From Tannerella sp. (GTDB lineage: Bacteria > Bacteroidota > Bacteroidia > Bacteroidales > Tannerellaceae): a DNA stretch of 28,274 bases. A model generated the notes under the pieces. The model was not told the DNA's origin. It did no database searches and worked only from the letters and a program-made list of their open reading frames with translations. A program made the position numbers and the translations under genes. Shown here piece after piece: positions 6,536 through 13,792 of this stretch. Location: positions 1 to 28,274 of the forward strand of contig JAITAY010000037.1 of NCBI GenBank assembly GCA_031283915.1, read 5' to 3'. The stretch's first letter is position 1; each line of letters opens with the position of its first letter.

Positions 6536-8758
6536 TTATTTTTCGCCGCTTAATCGCTTTAAATAGCCAAAAGCCATGTGCAGTTTACCGTAACTGTATT
6601 TCCCGCCCAGCCGGTCGTGTACGGCCTTGAAGGAAGGTTTTTCCTGCATCAGGATCGGCTTGATGACCGCGCCGAGTTCATCCAGTTCGTCCGGTGTGAG
6701 AAATTTCTCTACCGCCACTTCTTGCCCGATAAACGTTGCCAGATGGCTTTCGATGGTCGAAAGAGCCAGGTTGCGCTGTGCGGCAATCTCTTCTATCGAC
6801 AGGCCACTGCTGAAAAGCGCCAGCGTCATGCGGCGGGTGTCGATTTTCGGCGGACGTTCCGCTTTCTCGCGTTTGCGCCCGGAAAAGGACGGCACATCGT
6901 TTTCCGGCGAGGCTTTCCCGGCTGAAGAAGTAAAGACGTCCCGCCGCGTGGGGAGCGACACTTCCATGTCGCCGACAAGCGGAACGTTGTTGTAACGTAC
7001 CCGCTTCATGTTTTCCAGAAAGAGTTTCACATCGCTCTCCAGTTCGATGAGGTTTTTGTGGAATGTTTTTGCCCGTTTGGGAAGGTTGGAGTAGGTAATG
7101 AAATTTTGCAACGGCGCCAGTATTCTTTTCCCCGTCTGCTCGTAGAAATAACGCACGGCCTTTTGACACCGCGTGCGCAAAGCCTCCAGGTCGCCCGTCG
7201 ACTTTTCCTGCTCGGTCAGGATCAGCAGTTGCCGGCAGAATTTCCCCGCCACCTCGTTCATTTCGTGTACGGCCGGCTTGAAGTCCCCGTACAGTTTCCT
7301 GGCCGGTTCAAATTCCTCCGAAGTCTTGTCTTCGAGCAGTTTCCCGAACTCCCGCAAAAACGAAAACATCGGCTTCCAGTCGAAATAGAGCAACAGCCGC
7401 TCCTGCCAAAACTTCTGCTTGCCATCGACGAGGATATGCTGAAGTTCCGTTTCGGGCCTTTCCGTTTTGCTAAACTCCACAGCATGGGGGTCGGTCATGA
7501 CACAGTCCGGCGATACGCGCGTCCGCAGCACAATGCCGTCCAGCGAAGTACAGCGGCTCAACGCAACATAGGCCTGTCCGGCGGCAAAGGAGGCGCCGAT
7601 GTCGATAATCGCCCTGTCGAACGTCAGACCCTGGCTTTTATGAATCGTGACCGCCCACGCCAGCCGTAACGGATACTGCGTGTACGCGCCGATTTCTTCT
7701 TCATGCATTTCGCCCGTATCCTTATCAAGCGTGTAACGGATATTTTTCCACGTCTCCTTCGGCACCTGCACAATCCCCCCGTTTTCGGGCATACATACCC
7801 GTATCTCTTCACCGGAGACGCTGCTCACATTGGCTATCTTGCCATTGAAATAGGCTCCCTCCGGATCATTCTTGATGAACATAATCTGCGCACCGGCTTT
7901 CAGGCACAGTTGCATGTCGGTCGGCAGGGCATAATCAGGGAACTCGCCTTCCACCTTTCCCGTGAAAACGTATTCCCGTCCGCCAATCCTGTCCAATTCC
8001 TGCCGGTTCAACCGGTCGGCCTTGTAGTTATGCGTTGTCAGCGTAATATACTTGTCTTCGGGCGAAGGGATAAAATTCGGCCGGAAGCGCGTGTTCAACA
8101 GTTGTATATCCGCCTCGGACAGGCAATTATTACGCACGTTATTCAGCAAACTCACAAATGCCTGTTCTTTCTGACGATAAACCTTCTTGAGTTCCAGATA
8201 AACCGGCTGCGTCTGCCTGATGACCTGAGCATGAAAGAAAAAGATGCTTTCATAATACGGTTTCAGCAAAGCCCATTCTTCTTCCTTCACGACCGGCGGT
8301 AACTGGAACATGTCGCCGATATACAGGATTTGCAGGCCGCCAAAGGGGCGCCCATTGCGGCGGATGATTTGTAATGTCCGGTCGATAGCGTCGAGCGTAT
8401 CGGCGCGGAGCATACTCACCTCGTCGATAATCAGCAGCTCCAATTGACGCAGCATGTCTAATTTCGCCTTACTGAAACGGAATTTGTTTTTCTGGGGCGC
8501 ATAGCCGGGCACGTAAGGTTCAAAAGGCAGTTGGAACAGCGAGTGAAGCGTAATCCCCCCCGCGTTAATGGCCGCAACCCCCGTAGGCGCCGCCACAATC
8601 GCGCGTTTATGCGTATGCTGGCAGATGTATCGCAGAAACGTCGTCTTGCCTGTTCCCGCCTTACCGGTCAGGAAAACATGCTCCGACGTCTCATTGACAA
8701 ACGTCGTCGCCATTTCAAAAACAGAATTGTTTTCGTCGGACTGCTGAAGAAACATCAT
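6536..8758 (-). CDS. Pif1-like superfamily 1 helicase with C-terminal HTH domain
   Basis: ATP-dependent DNA helicase. Walker A GKAGTGKTT is at residues 32-40 and Walker B LLIIDEVSM at 108-116, followed by motif III-like YIGDMFQLPPV and the C-terminal helicase signature AVTIHKSQGLTFDRAIID with AYVALSRCTSLDGI, the arrangement of Pif1/RecD-like enzymes. Residues about 460-620 are a helical region of unclear role. Residues about 650-700 (SIEEIAAQRNLALSTIESHL) look like the HTH_40/RQC-type DNA-binding domain found at the end of many Bacteroidota helicases. The start is 8758 (MM), and the second ATG three bases later is equivalent. It is transcribed alone, convergent with the thioredoxin gene. The likely role is genome maintenance such as G-quadruplex or R-loop unwinding; the specific substrate is unknown. 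Confidence 0.9.
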   Translation of the reverse strand: MMFLQQSDENNSVFEMATTFVNETSEHVFLTGKAGTGKTTFLRYICQHTHKRAIVAAPTGVAAINAGGITLHSLFQLPFEPYVPGYAPQKNKFRFSKAKLDMLRQLELLIIDEVSMLRADTLDAIDRTLQIIRRNGRPFGGLQILYIGDMFQLPPVVKEEEWALLKPYYESIFFFHAQVIRQTQPVYLELKKVYRQKEQAFVSLLNNVRNNCLSEADIQLLNTRFRPNFIPSPEDKYITLTTHNYKADRLNRQELDRIGGREYVFTGKVEGEFPDYALPTDMQLCLKAGAQIMFIKNDPEGAYFNGKIANVSSVSGEEIRVCMPENGGIVQVPKETWKNIRYTLDKDTGEMHEEEIGAYTQYPLRLAWAVTIHKSQGLTFDRAIIDIGASFAAGQAYVALSRCTSLDGIVLRTRVSPDCVMTDPHAVEFSKTERPETELQHILVDGKQKFWQERLLLYFDWKPMFSFLREFGKLLEDKTSEEFEPARKLYGDFKPAVHEMNEVAGKFCRQLLILTEQEKSTGDLEALRTRCQKAVRYFYEQTGKRILAPLQNFITYSNLPKRAKTFHKNLIELESDVKLFLENMKRVRYNNVPLVGDMEVSLPTRRDVFTSSAGKASPENDVPSFSGRKREKAERPPKIDTRRMTLALFSSGLSIEEIAAQRNLALSTIESHLATFIGQEVAVEKFLTPDELDELGAVIKPILMQEKPSFKAVHDRLGGKYSYGKLHMAFGYLKRLSGEK

Positions 8759-8784
8759 CGAACTGTATTATGAGATTTTCGCAA

Positions 8785-8816
8785 CAAAAATAAGAACTTT
8801 TTCGTATGCGGACAAA
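8785..8816 (-). promoter_or_regulatory. Helicase gene promoter
   Basis: On the minus strand TTTG (8816-8813) and TATTTTTG (8792-8785) are separated by 20 bases, matching the Bacteroidota -33/-7 consensus. The -7 lies about 27 bases before the helicase ATG. The 23-bp palindromic array begins about 58 bp upstream of the -33 element. Confidence 0.65.
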
Positions 8817-8873
8817 AAAACGTTTCCCAAAGGTGAATTTCAAATGGTCACATGTGTGTAGCTTCATTCCCGT

Positions 8874-9011
8874 ATCTGTACTGCCGGCTGTACGGCATCT
8901 GTACTGCTGGCAGTACGGCATCTGTACTGCCGGCTGTACGACATCTGTACTGCTGGCAGTACGACATCTGTACTGCTGGCAGTACGACATCTGTACTGCC
9001 GGCAGTACTGC
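8874..9011. repeat. Tandem array of six 23-bp palindromic units
   Basis: Six head-to-tail 23-bp units built on GTACTGCYGGCWGTAC. Unit 6 carries the perfect 16-bp palindrome GTACTGCCGGCAGTAC, and units 2, 4 and 5 differ from it by one central base. Units 1 and 3 carry CTG instead of CAG on the right arm, so units 1-4 read as two 46-bp dimers (a higher-order repeat). The array lies between the divergent promoters of the helicase and the 92-residue HTH-like gene. 23 is not a multiple of three, which makes a coding role unlikely. The remainder of the 8759-9326 gap shows two promoters and a short AACACT/AGTGTT hairpin at 9013-9034, but no gene. Confidence 0.95.
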
Positions 9012-9255
9012 CAACACTTCTGCCGTACAGTGTTCATTTCTCGAAGACTCTCGACAGAAAGATACGCCTGAGACCATTTGACCTGTACCCTTTCTCAAGC
9101 CGGGAAAACCCCTTCCCTGATCCGGATGAAAGGCAAGTCCGGGGCTATACCCGTTGCAGTGCAGTTTCCGGAGGAAATTAAAAGTCCGCCGGAAAAGTTC
9201 CCCTTCCCCGTCGGCAACGTGTTATACAGCCTGTTTTTTTTACCGGAATATTTCA

Positions 9256-9285
9256 TTGTCGGGTAAAAAAATATCCCTACCTTAG
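9256..9285 (+). promoter_or_regulatory. Promoter of small HTH-like gene
   Basis: TTG at 9256-9258 and TACCTTAG at 9278-9285 are 19 bases apart. The -7 differs from TAnnTTTG at one position. The start codon follows about 41 bases downstream. Confidence 0.45.
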
Positions 9286-9326
9286 AGGCATCAATTTAAT
9301 GCAGTTATTAACAAAAATATTGAACC

Positions 9327-9605
9327 ATGACAAGAAGGATGACATTTAATGAACTTCGGGAGATCAAAGACCGTTTACCGGACGGGGCTATCCACGGTAT
9401 TGCCAGTGAATTGGGCGAAAGTGTAGAAACCGTCCGGAACTATTTTGGCGGACAAAATTTCAGAGCTGGAAAAAGTTGCGGCATGCACATGGAACTTGGA
9501 CCAAACGGCGGAATTGTAGTCCTGAGTGATACGTTTATTTTGGATCGTGCGCTGGAAATTATCCATGCCAAAGAAAATCATGCTCTCTCCACAGTAGAAT
9601 CCTGA
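9327..9605 (+). CDS. Small HTH-like DNA-binding protein, hypothetical
   Basis: A 92-residue protein whose N-terminal half (RMTFNELREIKDRLPDG, then IHGIASELGESVETVRNYFGG) reads like a helix-turn-helix: IASELGE as the first helix and SVETVRNYF as the recognition helix. The C-terminal part (GGIVVLSDTFILDRALEII) is a short beta-plus-helix tail. I have a memory-based impression that similar ~90-residue proteins are widespread in Bacteroidales, but no function is known to me. The gene has its own promoter candidate and is followed by a strong hairpin, so it is probably monocistronic. A role as a nucleoid-associated or regulatory protein is inference only. Confidence 0.8.
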   Translation: MTRRMTFNELREIKDRLPDGAIHGIASELGESVETVRNYFGGQNFRAGKSCGMHMELGPNGGIVVLSDTFILDRALEIIHAKENHALSTVES

Positions 9606-9626
9606 ACCGGAAAGGAGAATGCCTTG

Positions 9627-9665
9627 AAATCCCGGGATGAACATTCGTTTATCGCGGGATTTTCC
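9627..9665 (+). terminator. Long hairpin between HTH-like gene and universal stress gene
   Basis: Arms 9627-9642 and 9647-9662 (AAATCCCGGGATGAAC and GTTTATCGCGGGATTT) pair over 16 positions with one mismatch and one G-U pair around the 4-base loop ATTC. The T-rich right end (ATTTTCCTGTC) is compatible with an intrinsic terminator, though the U-tract is short. It could also act as an attenuator, or as an RNA structure in the leader of the downstream gene, which starts 29 bases later. Confidence 0.6.
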
Positions 9666-9690
9666 TGTCTCATTCAAAAACAGTTACATC

Positions 9691-10815
9691 ATGAAAGAAT
9701 CATTAGTTACTTTAGCCATTCATACGTTTGAAAAGGCGCAGATACTGAAAACAATCCTCGAATCCGAAGGAATAGAGGTGTGTATACATAACGTAAACCA
9801 GATTCAGCCGGTCATATCGGCAGGCGTTCGCGTGCGCATCAAGGAAAGCGATTTGCCACACGCCCTGCGAATCATAGAAGATACGAAATGGCTGAATGGC
9901 AATAGCGAAAACAAATTTCCGGAAAATGAGGCCAAACAGATTCTAATCCCGACAGACTTCTCGGATGATTCCGTCAACGCCTGCGAGACAGGCATTCATT
10001 ACGCGCACCGAACCGGAGCGGAGGAAGTGATGTTCCTGCATGTCTATTTCAATGCCTATCTGCCGCCGTCATTCCCGTTTGTCAGCGAGATACTGATTGA
10101 CAAAGAAGAAGAAAAGAACACCTCTCTCCATTCCATTCATTCGCAGGCGGTGGAGCAGATGGAAAAATGGTGCGCTTCGATAGAGCAGAAGATGACTTCG
10201 GGAGCATTACCGCGTGTAAAATACGATTACACCTTGCTGGAAGGATTGCCGGAGGAGGAGATCCGGCTGTATGCCAGGGAATACCGTCCGTCGCTGATTG
10301 TGATGGGCACACGTGGGAGCAAACAAAAAGACCTGGATCTCACCGGAAGTGTGACGGGCGAAATCATTGAATTGACAAACATCCCGCTGCTGGTCGTTCC
10401 GGCGCACGCCCCGTTTAATCGCCTGCATGACATGAAACAGTTGGCTTTCGCCTTGTCTTTCACCCAACGAGACCTGATCGCATTTGACAAATTCGCCTCC
10501 TTATTCAAGGCCTATTCGCACATAAAAATCCAGCTGTTTAATATTTCCACCAGCAAGAATGAATGGAACGAAATCCGGTTAGGCGGTTTTCATGCCTATC
10601 TGAAAAAACAGTATCCGGATTTGACATTTGATTATACCGTACTGGATGACGGGGATTTACTGGAAGCGATTGACAGGTTTGTCAAAAGAAGGCAGATTGA
10701 TATGATTGCCTGCAGTACCTATCGTCGAAGCGTGATTAGGCGCATATTTTATCCGAGCATCGCACGCAGGATGTTGTTCCACAACAATACGCCGTTACTT
10801 GTGATACCCATTTGA
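9691..10815 (+). CDS. DUF2007-universal stress protein fusion
   Basis: A 374-residue cytoplasmic protein with three parts. Residues 1-65 (ESLVTLAIHTFEKAQILKTI, then RVRIKESDLPHALRII) match the DUF2007 putative signal-transducing domain. Residues about 85-230 are a canonical UspA domain, with ILIPTDFSDDS at its start and the ATP-binding pattern G-2X-G-9X-G-S in GTRGSKQKDLDLTGS. Residues about 245-374 are a second, degenerate Usp domain ending LLVIPI, where the nucleotide motif is not intact (STYRRS). The start at 9691 is chosen because the longer frame from 9637 runs through the hairpin at 9627-9662. No promoter was recognised in the 85-bp gap, so expression may depend on readthrough of that hairpin. 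Confidence 0.88.
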   Translation: MKESLVTLAIHTFEKAQILKTILESEGIEVCIHNVNQIQPVISAGVRVRIKESDLPHALRIIEDTKWLNGNSENKFPENEAKQILIPTDFSDDSVNACETGIHYAHRTGAEEVMFLHVYFNAYLPPSFPFVSEILIDKEEEKNTSLHSIHSQAVEQMEKWCASIEQKMTSGALPRVKYDYTLLEGLPEEEIRLYAREYRPSLIVMGTRGSKQKDLDLTGSVTGEIIELTNIPLLVVPAHAPFNRLHDMKQLAFALSFTQRDLIAFDKFASLFKAYSHIKIQLFNISTSKNEWNEIRLGGFHAYLKKQYPDLTFDYTVLDDGDLLEAIDRFVKRRQIDMIACSTYRRSVIRRIFYPSIARRMLFHNNTPLLVIPI

Positions 10816-10952
10816 CGTTTCATCGTGAGACATCCGGGCGATTGAACTTCACCGAGGAAGGATGTTGTCAAAAAAGCCTGTTATGTATGAAAATATTCCG
10901 AATCACTCCTGTTTTTTATCACCCAGGTTATGTCGAACCGGAAAATTATACA

Positions 10953-10960
10953 TATATTTG
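10953..10960 (+). promoter_or_regulatory. -7 element upstream of LytTR gene
   Basis: TATATTTG fits the Bacteroidota -7 consensus exactly and lies 27 bases before the start codon. No good TTTG -33 element is seen at the expected distance. This is the likely promoter of the LytTR-FHA gene pair. Confidence 0.55.
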
Positions 10961-10987
10961 CGGCTAAATTTACGGTAAGAGCGGAAA

Positions 10988-11380
10988 ATGATGGACAGAT
11001 ATTTGATAATCAAGACAAGGGATGAATTTTTACGCATAAGAATCAGCGATATACTTTATTTAGAAGCAGACAGAAACTATACCAAACTGCTTCTGAGTGA
11101 AGGGATTCAATTTACTTTTGCCATCAATATCGGAAGAATAGAAGAAATGCTTGGAAACCAGATATTGGATTATAAATCCATGTTGTTACGTGTAGGAAAG
11201 AGCTTTATTATCAACAAAAGCTATATCCTGCAAATCAATTTGCCGAAACAGAAGTTATTATTGCTGACGCCCGGCGGAAAACCGCGTGAACTGCAAGTTT
11301 CCAAGGAACCGCTGAAAGCGCTGAAAGAGATGCTCGAACAGGAAGGTTTGAAACAGAGTGAGAATCTGAAAAAGACATGA
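10988..11380 (+). CDS. Stand-alone LytTR DNA-binding regulator
   Basis: A 130-residue protein consisting almost entirely of a LytTR domain: RISDILYLEADRNYTKLLL, then a helix (INIGRIEEML), then MLLRVGKSFIINKSYILQIN, the typical recognition and last-strand pattern of LytR/AlgR-type regulators. No receiver domain and no membrane segment precede it, so phosphorylation on a conserved Asp is not its control. The stop overlaps the start of the FHA membrane protein (ATGA), implying coexpression. By context it may be the transcriptional output of the kinase/phosphatase locus downstream, which is inference. Starts at 10988 and 10991 are equally possible. Confidence 0.9.
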   Translation: MMDRYLIIKTRDEFLRIRISDILYLEADRNYTKLLLSEGIQFTFAINIGRIEEMLGNQILDYKSMLLRVGKSFIINKSYILQINLPKQKLLLLTPGGKPRELQVSKEPLKALKEMLEQEGLKQSENLKKT

Positions 11381-12030
11381 TAATCAGAATAGGAAAGGCA
11401 GAAGACAATGATTTTGTAGTAGATGACGCGTATATAAGCCGTTACCATGCAAAATTGATTCGTGACGAAAACGGGAATCTATTCATTGAGGACACCCATT
11501 CAACGAACGGAACCTTTGTCAACGGCGACCAGGTAATACGAAAGAAAATCAACACGACAGACCGCATCACGCTGGGTGAACACTGTACAATAAACATAAA
11601 GGAGGTGTTGAAATTCGACAACGACTATAGCGAAGAATTTGCCGCCTTGAAACCTATCTACGATGCATATATCAAGGAGAAAATACGGATACAATCCTCC
11701 AATCAATTTAAAACAAGGCTGTTCCAGTCATTGCCATTTGCCGTGATTGGCGTGGCCGGCCTTGTGATTGGTTTTGCCGGCAAAGGGAATTACAATATCA
11801 TGATTGCCAGCTTTTTTTTGGCCATCTGTGCACCGACCGTCGGTGTGTATTTCGGCGCCAAACAATCGGCGAAAATCCCTGAATTGCTGCAAAATATAGC
11901 CAACCAATTCAAAATAGACTACGTATGTCCCAAATGCGGAGCATTCCTCGGAGAGATTCCCTGGGAATCGCTCGTCAACAAAAAACAATGCCCCGTCGCC
12001 TCGTGTAAGGCAAAATGGGTCAAGAAATAA
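11377..12030 (+). CDS. FHA domain membrane protein with zinc ribbon
   Basis: Phosphothreonine-binding FHA domain at residues 1-75 with ISRYHAKL (20-27) and THSTNGTFVNG (40-50). The usual Gly-Arg near strand 1 is Gly-Lys here (IGKAEDND). A helical linker precedes two hydrophobic segments at about 118-135 and 139-160, forming a hairpin in the inner membrane. The C-terminus has a four-cysteine zinc ribbon, CPKC at 184-187 and C205/C210, so both ends should face the cytoplasm. It would recruit phosphorylated partners of the Ser/Thr kinase encoded 1.8 kb downstream. It is translationally coupled to the LytTR gene, and a 156-bp gap separates it from the acidic-protein gene. Confidence 0.88.
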   Translation: MIIRIGKAEDNDFVVDDAYISRYHAKLIRDENGNLFIEDTHSTNGTFVNGDQVIRKKINTTDRITLGEHCTINIKEVLKFDNDYSEEFAALKPIYDAYIKEKIRIQSSNQFKTRLFQSLPFAVIGVAGLVIGFAGKGNYNIMIASFFLAICAPTVGVYFGAKQSAKIPELLQNIANQFKIDYVCPKCGAFLGEIPWESLVNKKQCPVASCKAKWVKK

Positions 12031-12123
12031 TGTATTGAAACGAAAACGCCCGTTTTTGTACAATAACCCTGTAGTTTTGTACGTTTTGCCATAAAGGAAA
12101 TAAATCATAATAATATTTATTTG

Positions 12124-12131
12124 TACTTTTG
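12124..12131 (+). promoter_or_regulatory. -7 element upstream of acidic protein gene
   Basis: TACTTTTG is an exact TAnnTTTG match 55 bases before the ATG at 12187. A second match, TAGTTTTG, occurs at 12072-12079. Either could drive the acidic-protein, FHA and phosphatase genes. The surrounding gap is very A+T-rich. Confidence 0.5.
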
Positions 12132-12186
12132 CGCTTGTGTAAGGGAAAGAAATGTAATTTATGAAATAATATTAATAGTAACAAGT

Positions 12187-12405
12187 ATGAAAGAGGAAAA
12201 TGTATTTGTCTCCATAGACGAAGATTTGAGTGATGTAGTAGTTATTGACATGGATGAAAGTTATGCCGATTTTGTGACATTGGATGACCATTACGTAGAT
12301 ATGGACTTTATCACGTTATCAGACGATGTTGAGATTGTTTCCGATGTGGATATTATTGATATCTTCTCCGGAATGGATGATGCCGACATCTCAATCATTG
12401 TATGA
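12187..12405 (+). CDS. Small, highly acidic protein of unknown function
   Basis: A 72-residue protein with roughly one third Asp/Glu and almost no basic residues (Lys2 and one His). Short runs alternate hydrophobic and acidic residues (VVVIDMDESY, DADISIIV). There is no signal peptide, cysteine or recognisable domain. The ATG at 12187 is chosen because the frame upstream spans the promoter region. Its stop overlaps the start of the zinc-ribbon/FHA gene (ATGA), and this coupling is the main evidence that it is real. It contains Ser and Thr near acidic residues (SIDEDLSD, FVTLDDHY, ITLSDD), so it might be a kinase substrate read by the FHA proteins, or a DNA-mimic-like or adaptor peptide. All of these are inference. 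I do not recognise the family. Confidence 0.72.
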   Translation: MKEENVFVSIDEDLSDVVVIDMDESYADFVTLDDHYVDMDFITLSDDVEIVSDVDIIDIFSGMDDADISIIV

Positions 12406-12920
12406 TTTCGGTAAAATGTCCACACTGTAATGTCGGATTAAAAGTAGACGAGCAGAAAATCCCGGAAGGAATCGCCTCTTTTAAATGTCCAAGATGTAAA
12501 GAAGAAATTCCGATTTCGGTTTTGGAAAGAAAACCTAAAAACAGTCGGACAGCGGGAGGTAATACGGCTATACTTCAGCCTGTCAGGAATGGCGGTGGTA
12601 AATTGACCGTCACGCGGAGTGCTGATACTCCGGCACAGACATTTTTGTTACAGGAGGGGTTGTATATTGTTGGAAGAAAAGTATCTGTTTCCAAAGCAAA
12701 TATTTGCATTGAGACCGGAGATAAGTTAATGAGCCGGAGCCACATACGGATTGAAGTCAAAAGGAATCCGCAAGGGGGTCTGGTTCATTCACTTTCCGAC
12801 AATAACAGTAAAAACCGTACCTTGTATAACGGAAAGTATTTGAATGAAGGGGATGCAATTGTGCTGAAAGACAATGATGAAATAATACTTGGGCATACAG
12901 TGCTTCGATTTAATGAATAA
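12402..12920 (+). CDS. Zinc-ribbon plus FHA domain protein
   Basis: A 172-residue cytoplasmic protein. The N-terminus is an MJ0042-like zinc ribbon with CPHC at 6-9 and CPRC at 29-32, then a flexible linker, then an FHA domain (about 65-172) with VGRKVSVS at 90-97, MSRSHIRIEV at 110-119 and NNSKNRTLYNGKYLN at 134-148. The key Arg, Ser-Arg-x-His and Asn positions are present. It binds phosphothreonine peptides, probably products of the adjacent kinase. It is coupled to the acidic-protein gene upstream and lies 18 bases from the phosphatase start. It differs from the first FHA protein in domain order (ribbon before FHA) and in lacking membrane segments. Confidence 0.9.
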   Translation: MISVKCPHCNVGLKVDEQKIPEGIASFKCPRCKEEIPISVLERKPKNSRTAGGNTAILQPVRNGGGKLTVTRSADTPAQTFLLQEGLYIVGRKVSVSKANICIETGDKLMSRSHIRIEVKRNPQGGLVHSLSDNNSKNRTLYNGKYLNEGDAIVLKDNDEIILGHTVLRFNE

Positions 12921-12938
12921 AATAATGTGACAGCAACC

Positions 12939-13742
12939 ATGAACATAACACTTGCACGACCTTATGCGATCAGTGAAAGAGGGGGGAGACAGAATAACGA
13001 AGATTTCATCTATCCATTGTCCGAATTAGTAGATTCTGAGCAAAGACTATTTATTGTATGCGATGGGGTGGGTGGTGCTGACAAAGGCGAAATCGCCAGT
13101 TCCCTGGCTTGTGAATCACTTCAAACTTTTTTCGCGACTTTTCTTGAGGGAGACCCCACTGAAGAACTTATCAATAAAGCTGTTCAGTATACCGAAGTCC
13201 GTTTCGACGAATATGTGTCGCAACATCCCGAAGCCAAAGGCATGGCAACGACAATGACATTGCTTTATGTGGGCGAAACGGGAATCACCATTGCCCATAT
13301 TGGAGACAGTCGGGTCTATCAATTTCGTGACGGACAGGGAATTTATCAGACGGAAGACCATTCATTGGTCAACTCTCTGGTGAAACTGGGAAAAATCACG
13401 GCAGACGAAGCCGAGCATCATCCGCAAAAAAACGTGATTACGCGGGCTATTCAAGGTACCGACTTCCCGGTGGATGCGGAAATAACATTATTAACAGACA
13501 TTCGTCCCGGCGATTATTTTTTTATGTGTACGGACGGCGTGACGGACTGCATCCAACCAGAAACTCTTTCTGCCATTTTTTCGCAAACAACTTCCACCGA
13601 ATCCATCAAAAATATCATCGTGGAATTGTGCAGTGTAAAAGCGCGCGATAATTATTCCTTTTATCTTCTCCAAGTACAAGACGTTCAAAATTCGTCCAAC
13701 TATAAGCAATATATTCTTTCTTTCCTGTATATGATTATTTAA
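12939..13742 (+). CDS. PP2C-type Ser/Thr protein phosphatase
   Basis: Metal-dependent phosphatase that reverses phosphorylation by the neighbouring kinase. The PPM motifs run in order (numbering from this start): RQNNED (17-22), CDGVGGADKGE (41-51), MATTMTLLYV, AHIGDSRVYQFRDG near 119-132, EDHSLVNSLVKLGKIT, HPQKNVITRAIQG, FFMCTDGVTD (Asp near 199) and a final ARDNYSFYLL. All metal-binding aspartates are retained. The ATG at 12939 is preferred; a GTG at 12927 would add four residues. No membrane segment is seen, so it is soluble. It is very close to the FHA gene and 50 bp from the kinase gene, which has its own -7 element. Confidence 0.93.
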   Translation: MNITLARPYAISERGGRQNNEDFIYPLSELVDSEQRLFIVCDGVGGADKGEIASSLACESLQTFFATFLEGDPTEELINKAVQYTEVRFDEYVSQHPEAKGMATTMTLLYVGETGITIAHIGDSRVYQFRDGQGIYQTEDHSLVNSLVKLGKITADEAEHHPQKNVITRAIQGTDFPVDAEITLLTDIRPGDYFFMCTDGVTDCIQPETLSAIFSQTTSTESIKNIIVELCSVKARDNYSFYLLQVQDVQNSSNYKQYILSFLYMII

Positions 13743-13752
13743 AAAAAAGCTA

Positions 13753-13760
13753 TACCTTTG
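13753..13760 (+). promoter_or_regulatory. -7 element upstream of kinase gene
   Basis: TACCTTTG matches the Bacteroidota -7 consensus and lies 32 bases before the kinase ATG, in the 50-bp A+T-rich gap after the phosphatase stop. It would allow the kinase and the two envelope genes to be transcribed independently of the upstream genes. Confidence 0.6.
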
Positions 13761-13792
13761 TACGTAAAAAAATCTGATTACCCTGCGTAATT

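Noticed and set aside
8874..9011. CRISPR array
   Set aside because: Units are directly adjacent with no variable spacers, the palindrome fills most of each unit, and no cas genes are near. The same argument excludes the arrays at 3303-3470 and 22211-22441.
8715..9098. 127-residue minus-strand frame and two plus-strand frames through array 2
   Set aside because: The 23-bp unit shifts frame each copy, the frames overlap the helicase promoter and start, and their composition is low-complexity repeat translation.
12042..12055. Terminator after the FHA membrane protein (AAAACGCCCGTTTT)
   Set aside because: Only a five- or six-base A/T-rich stem with a tiny loop; too weak to call.
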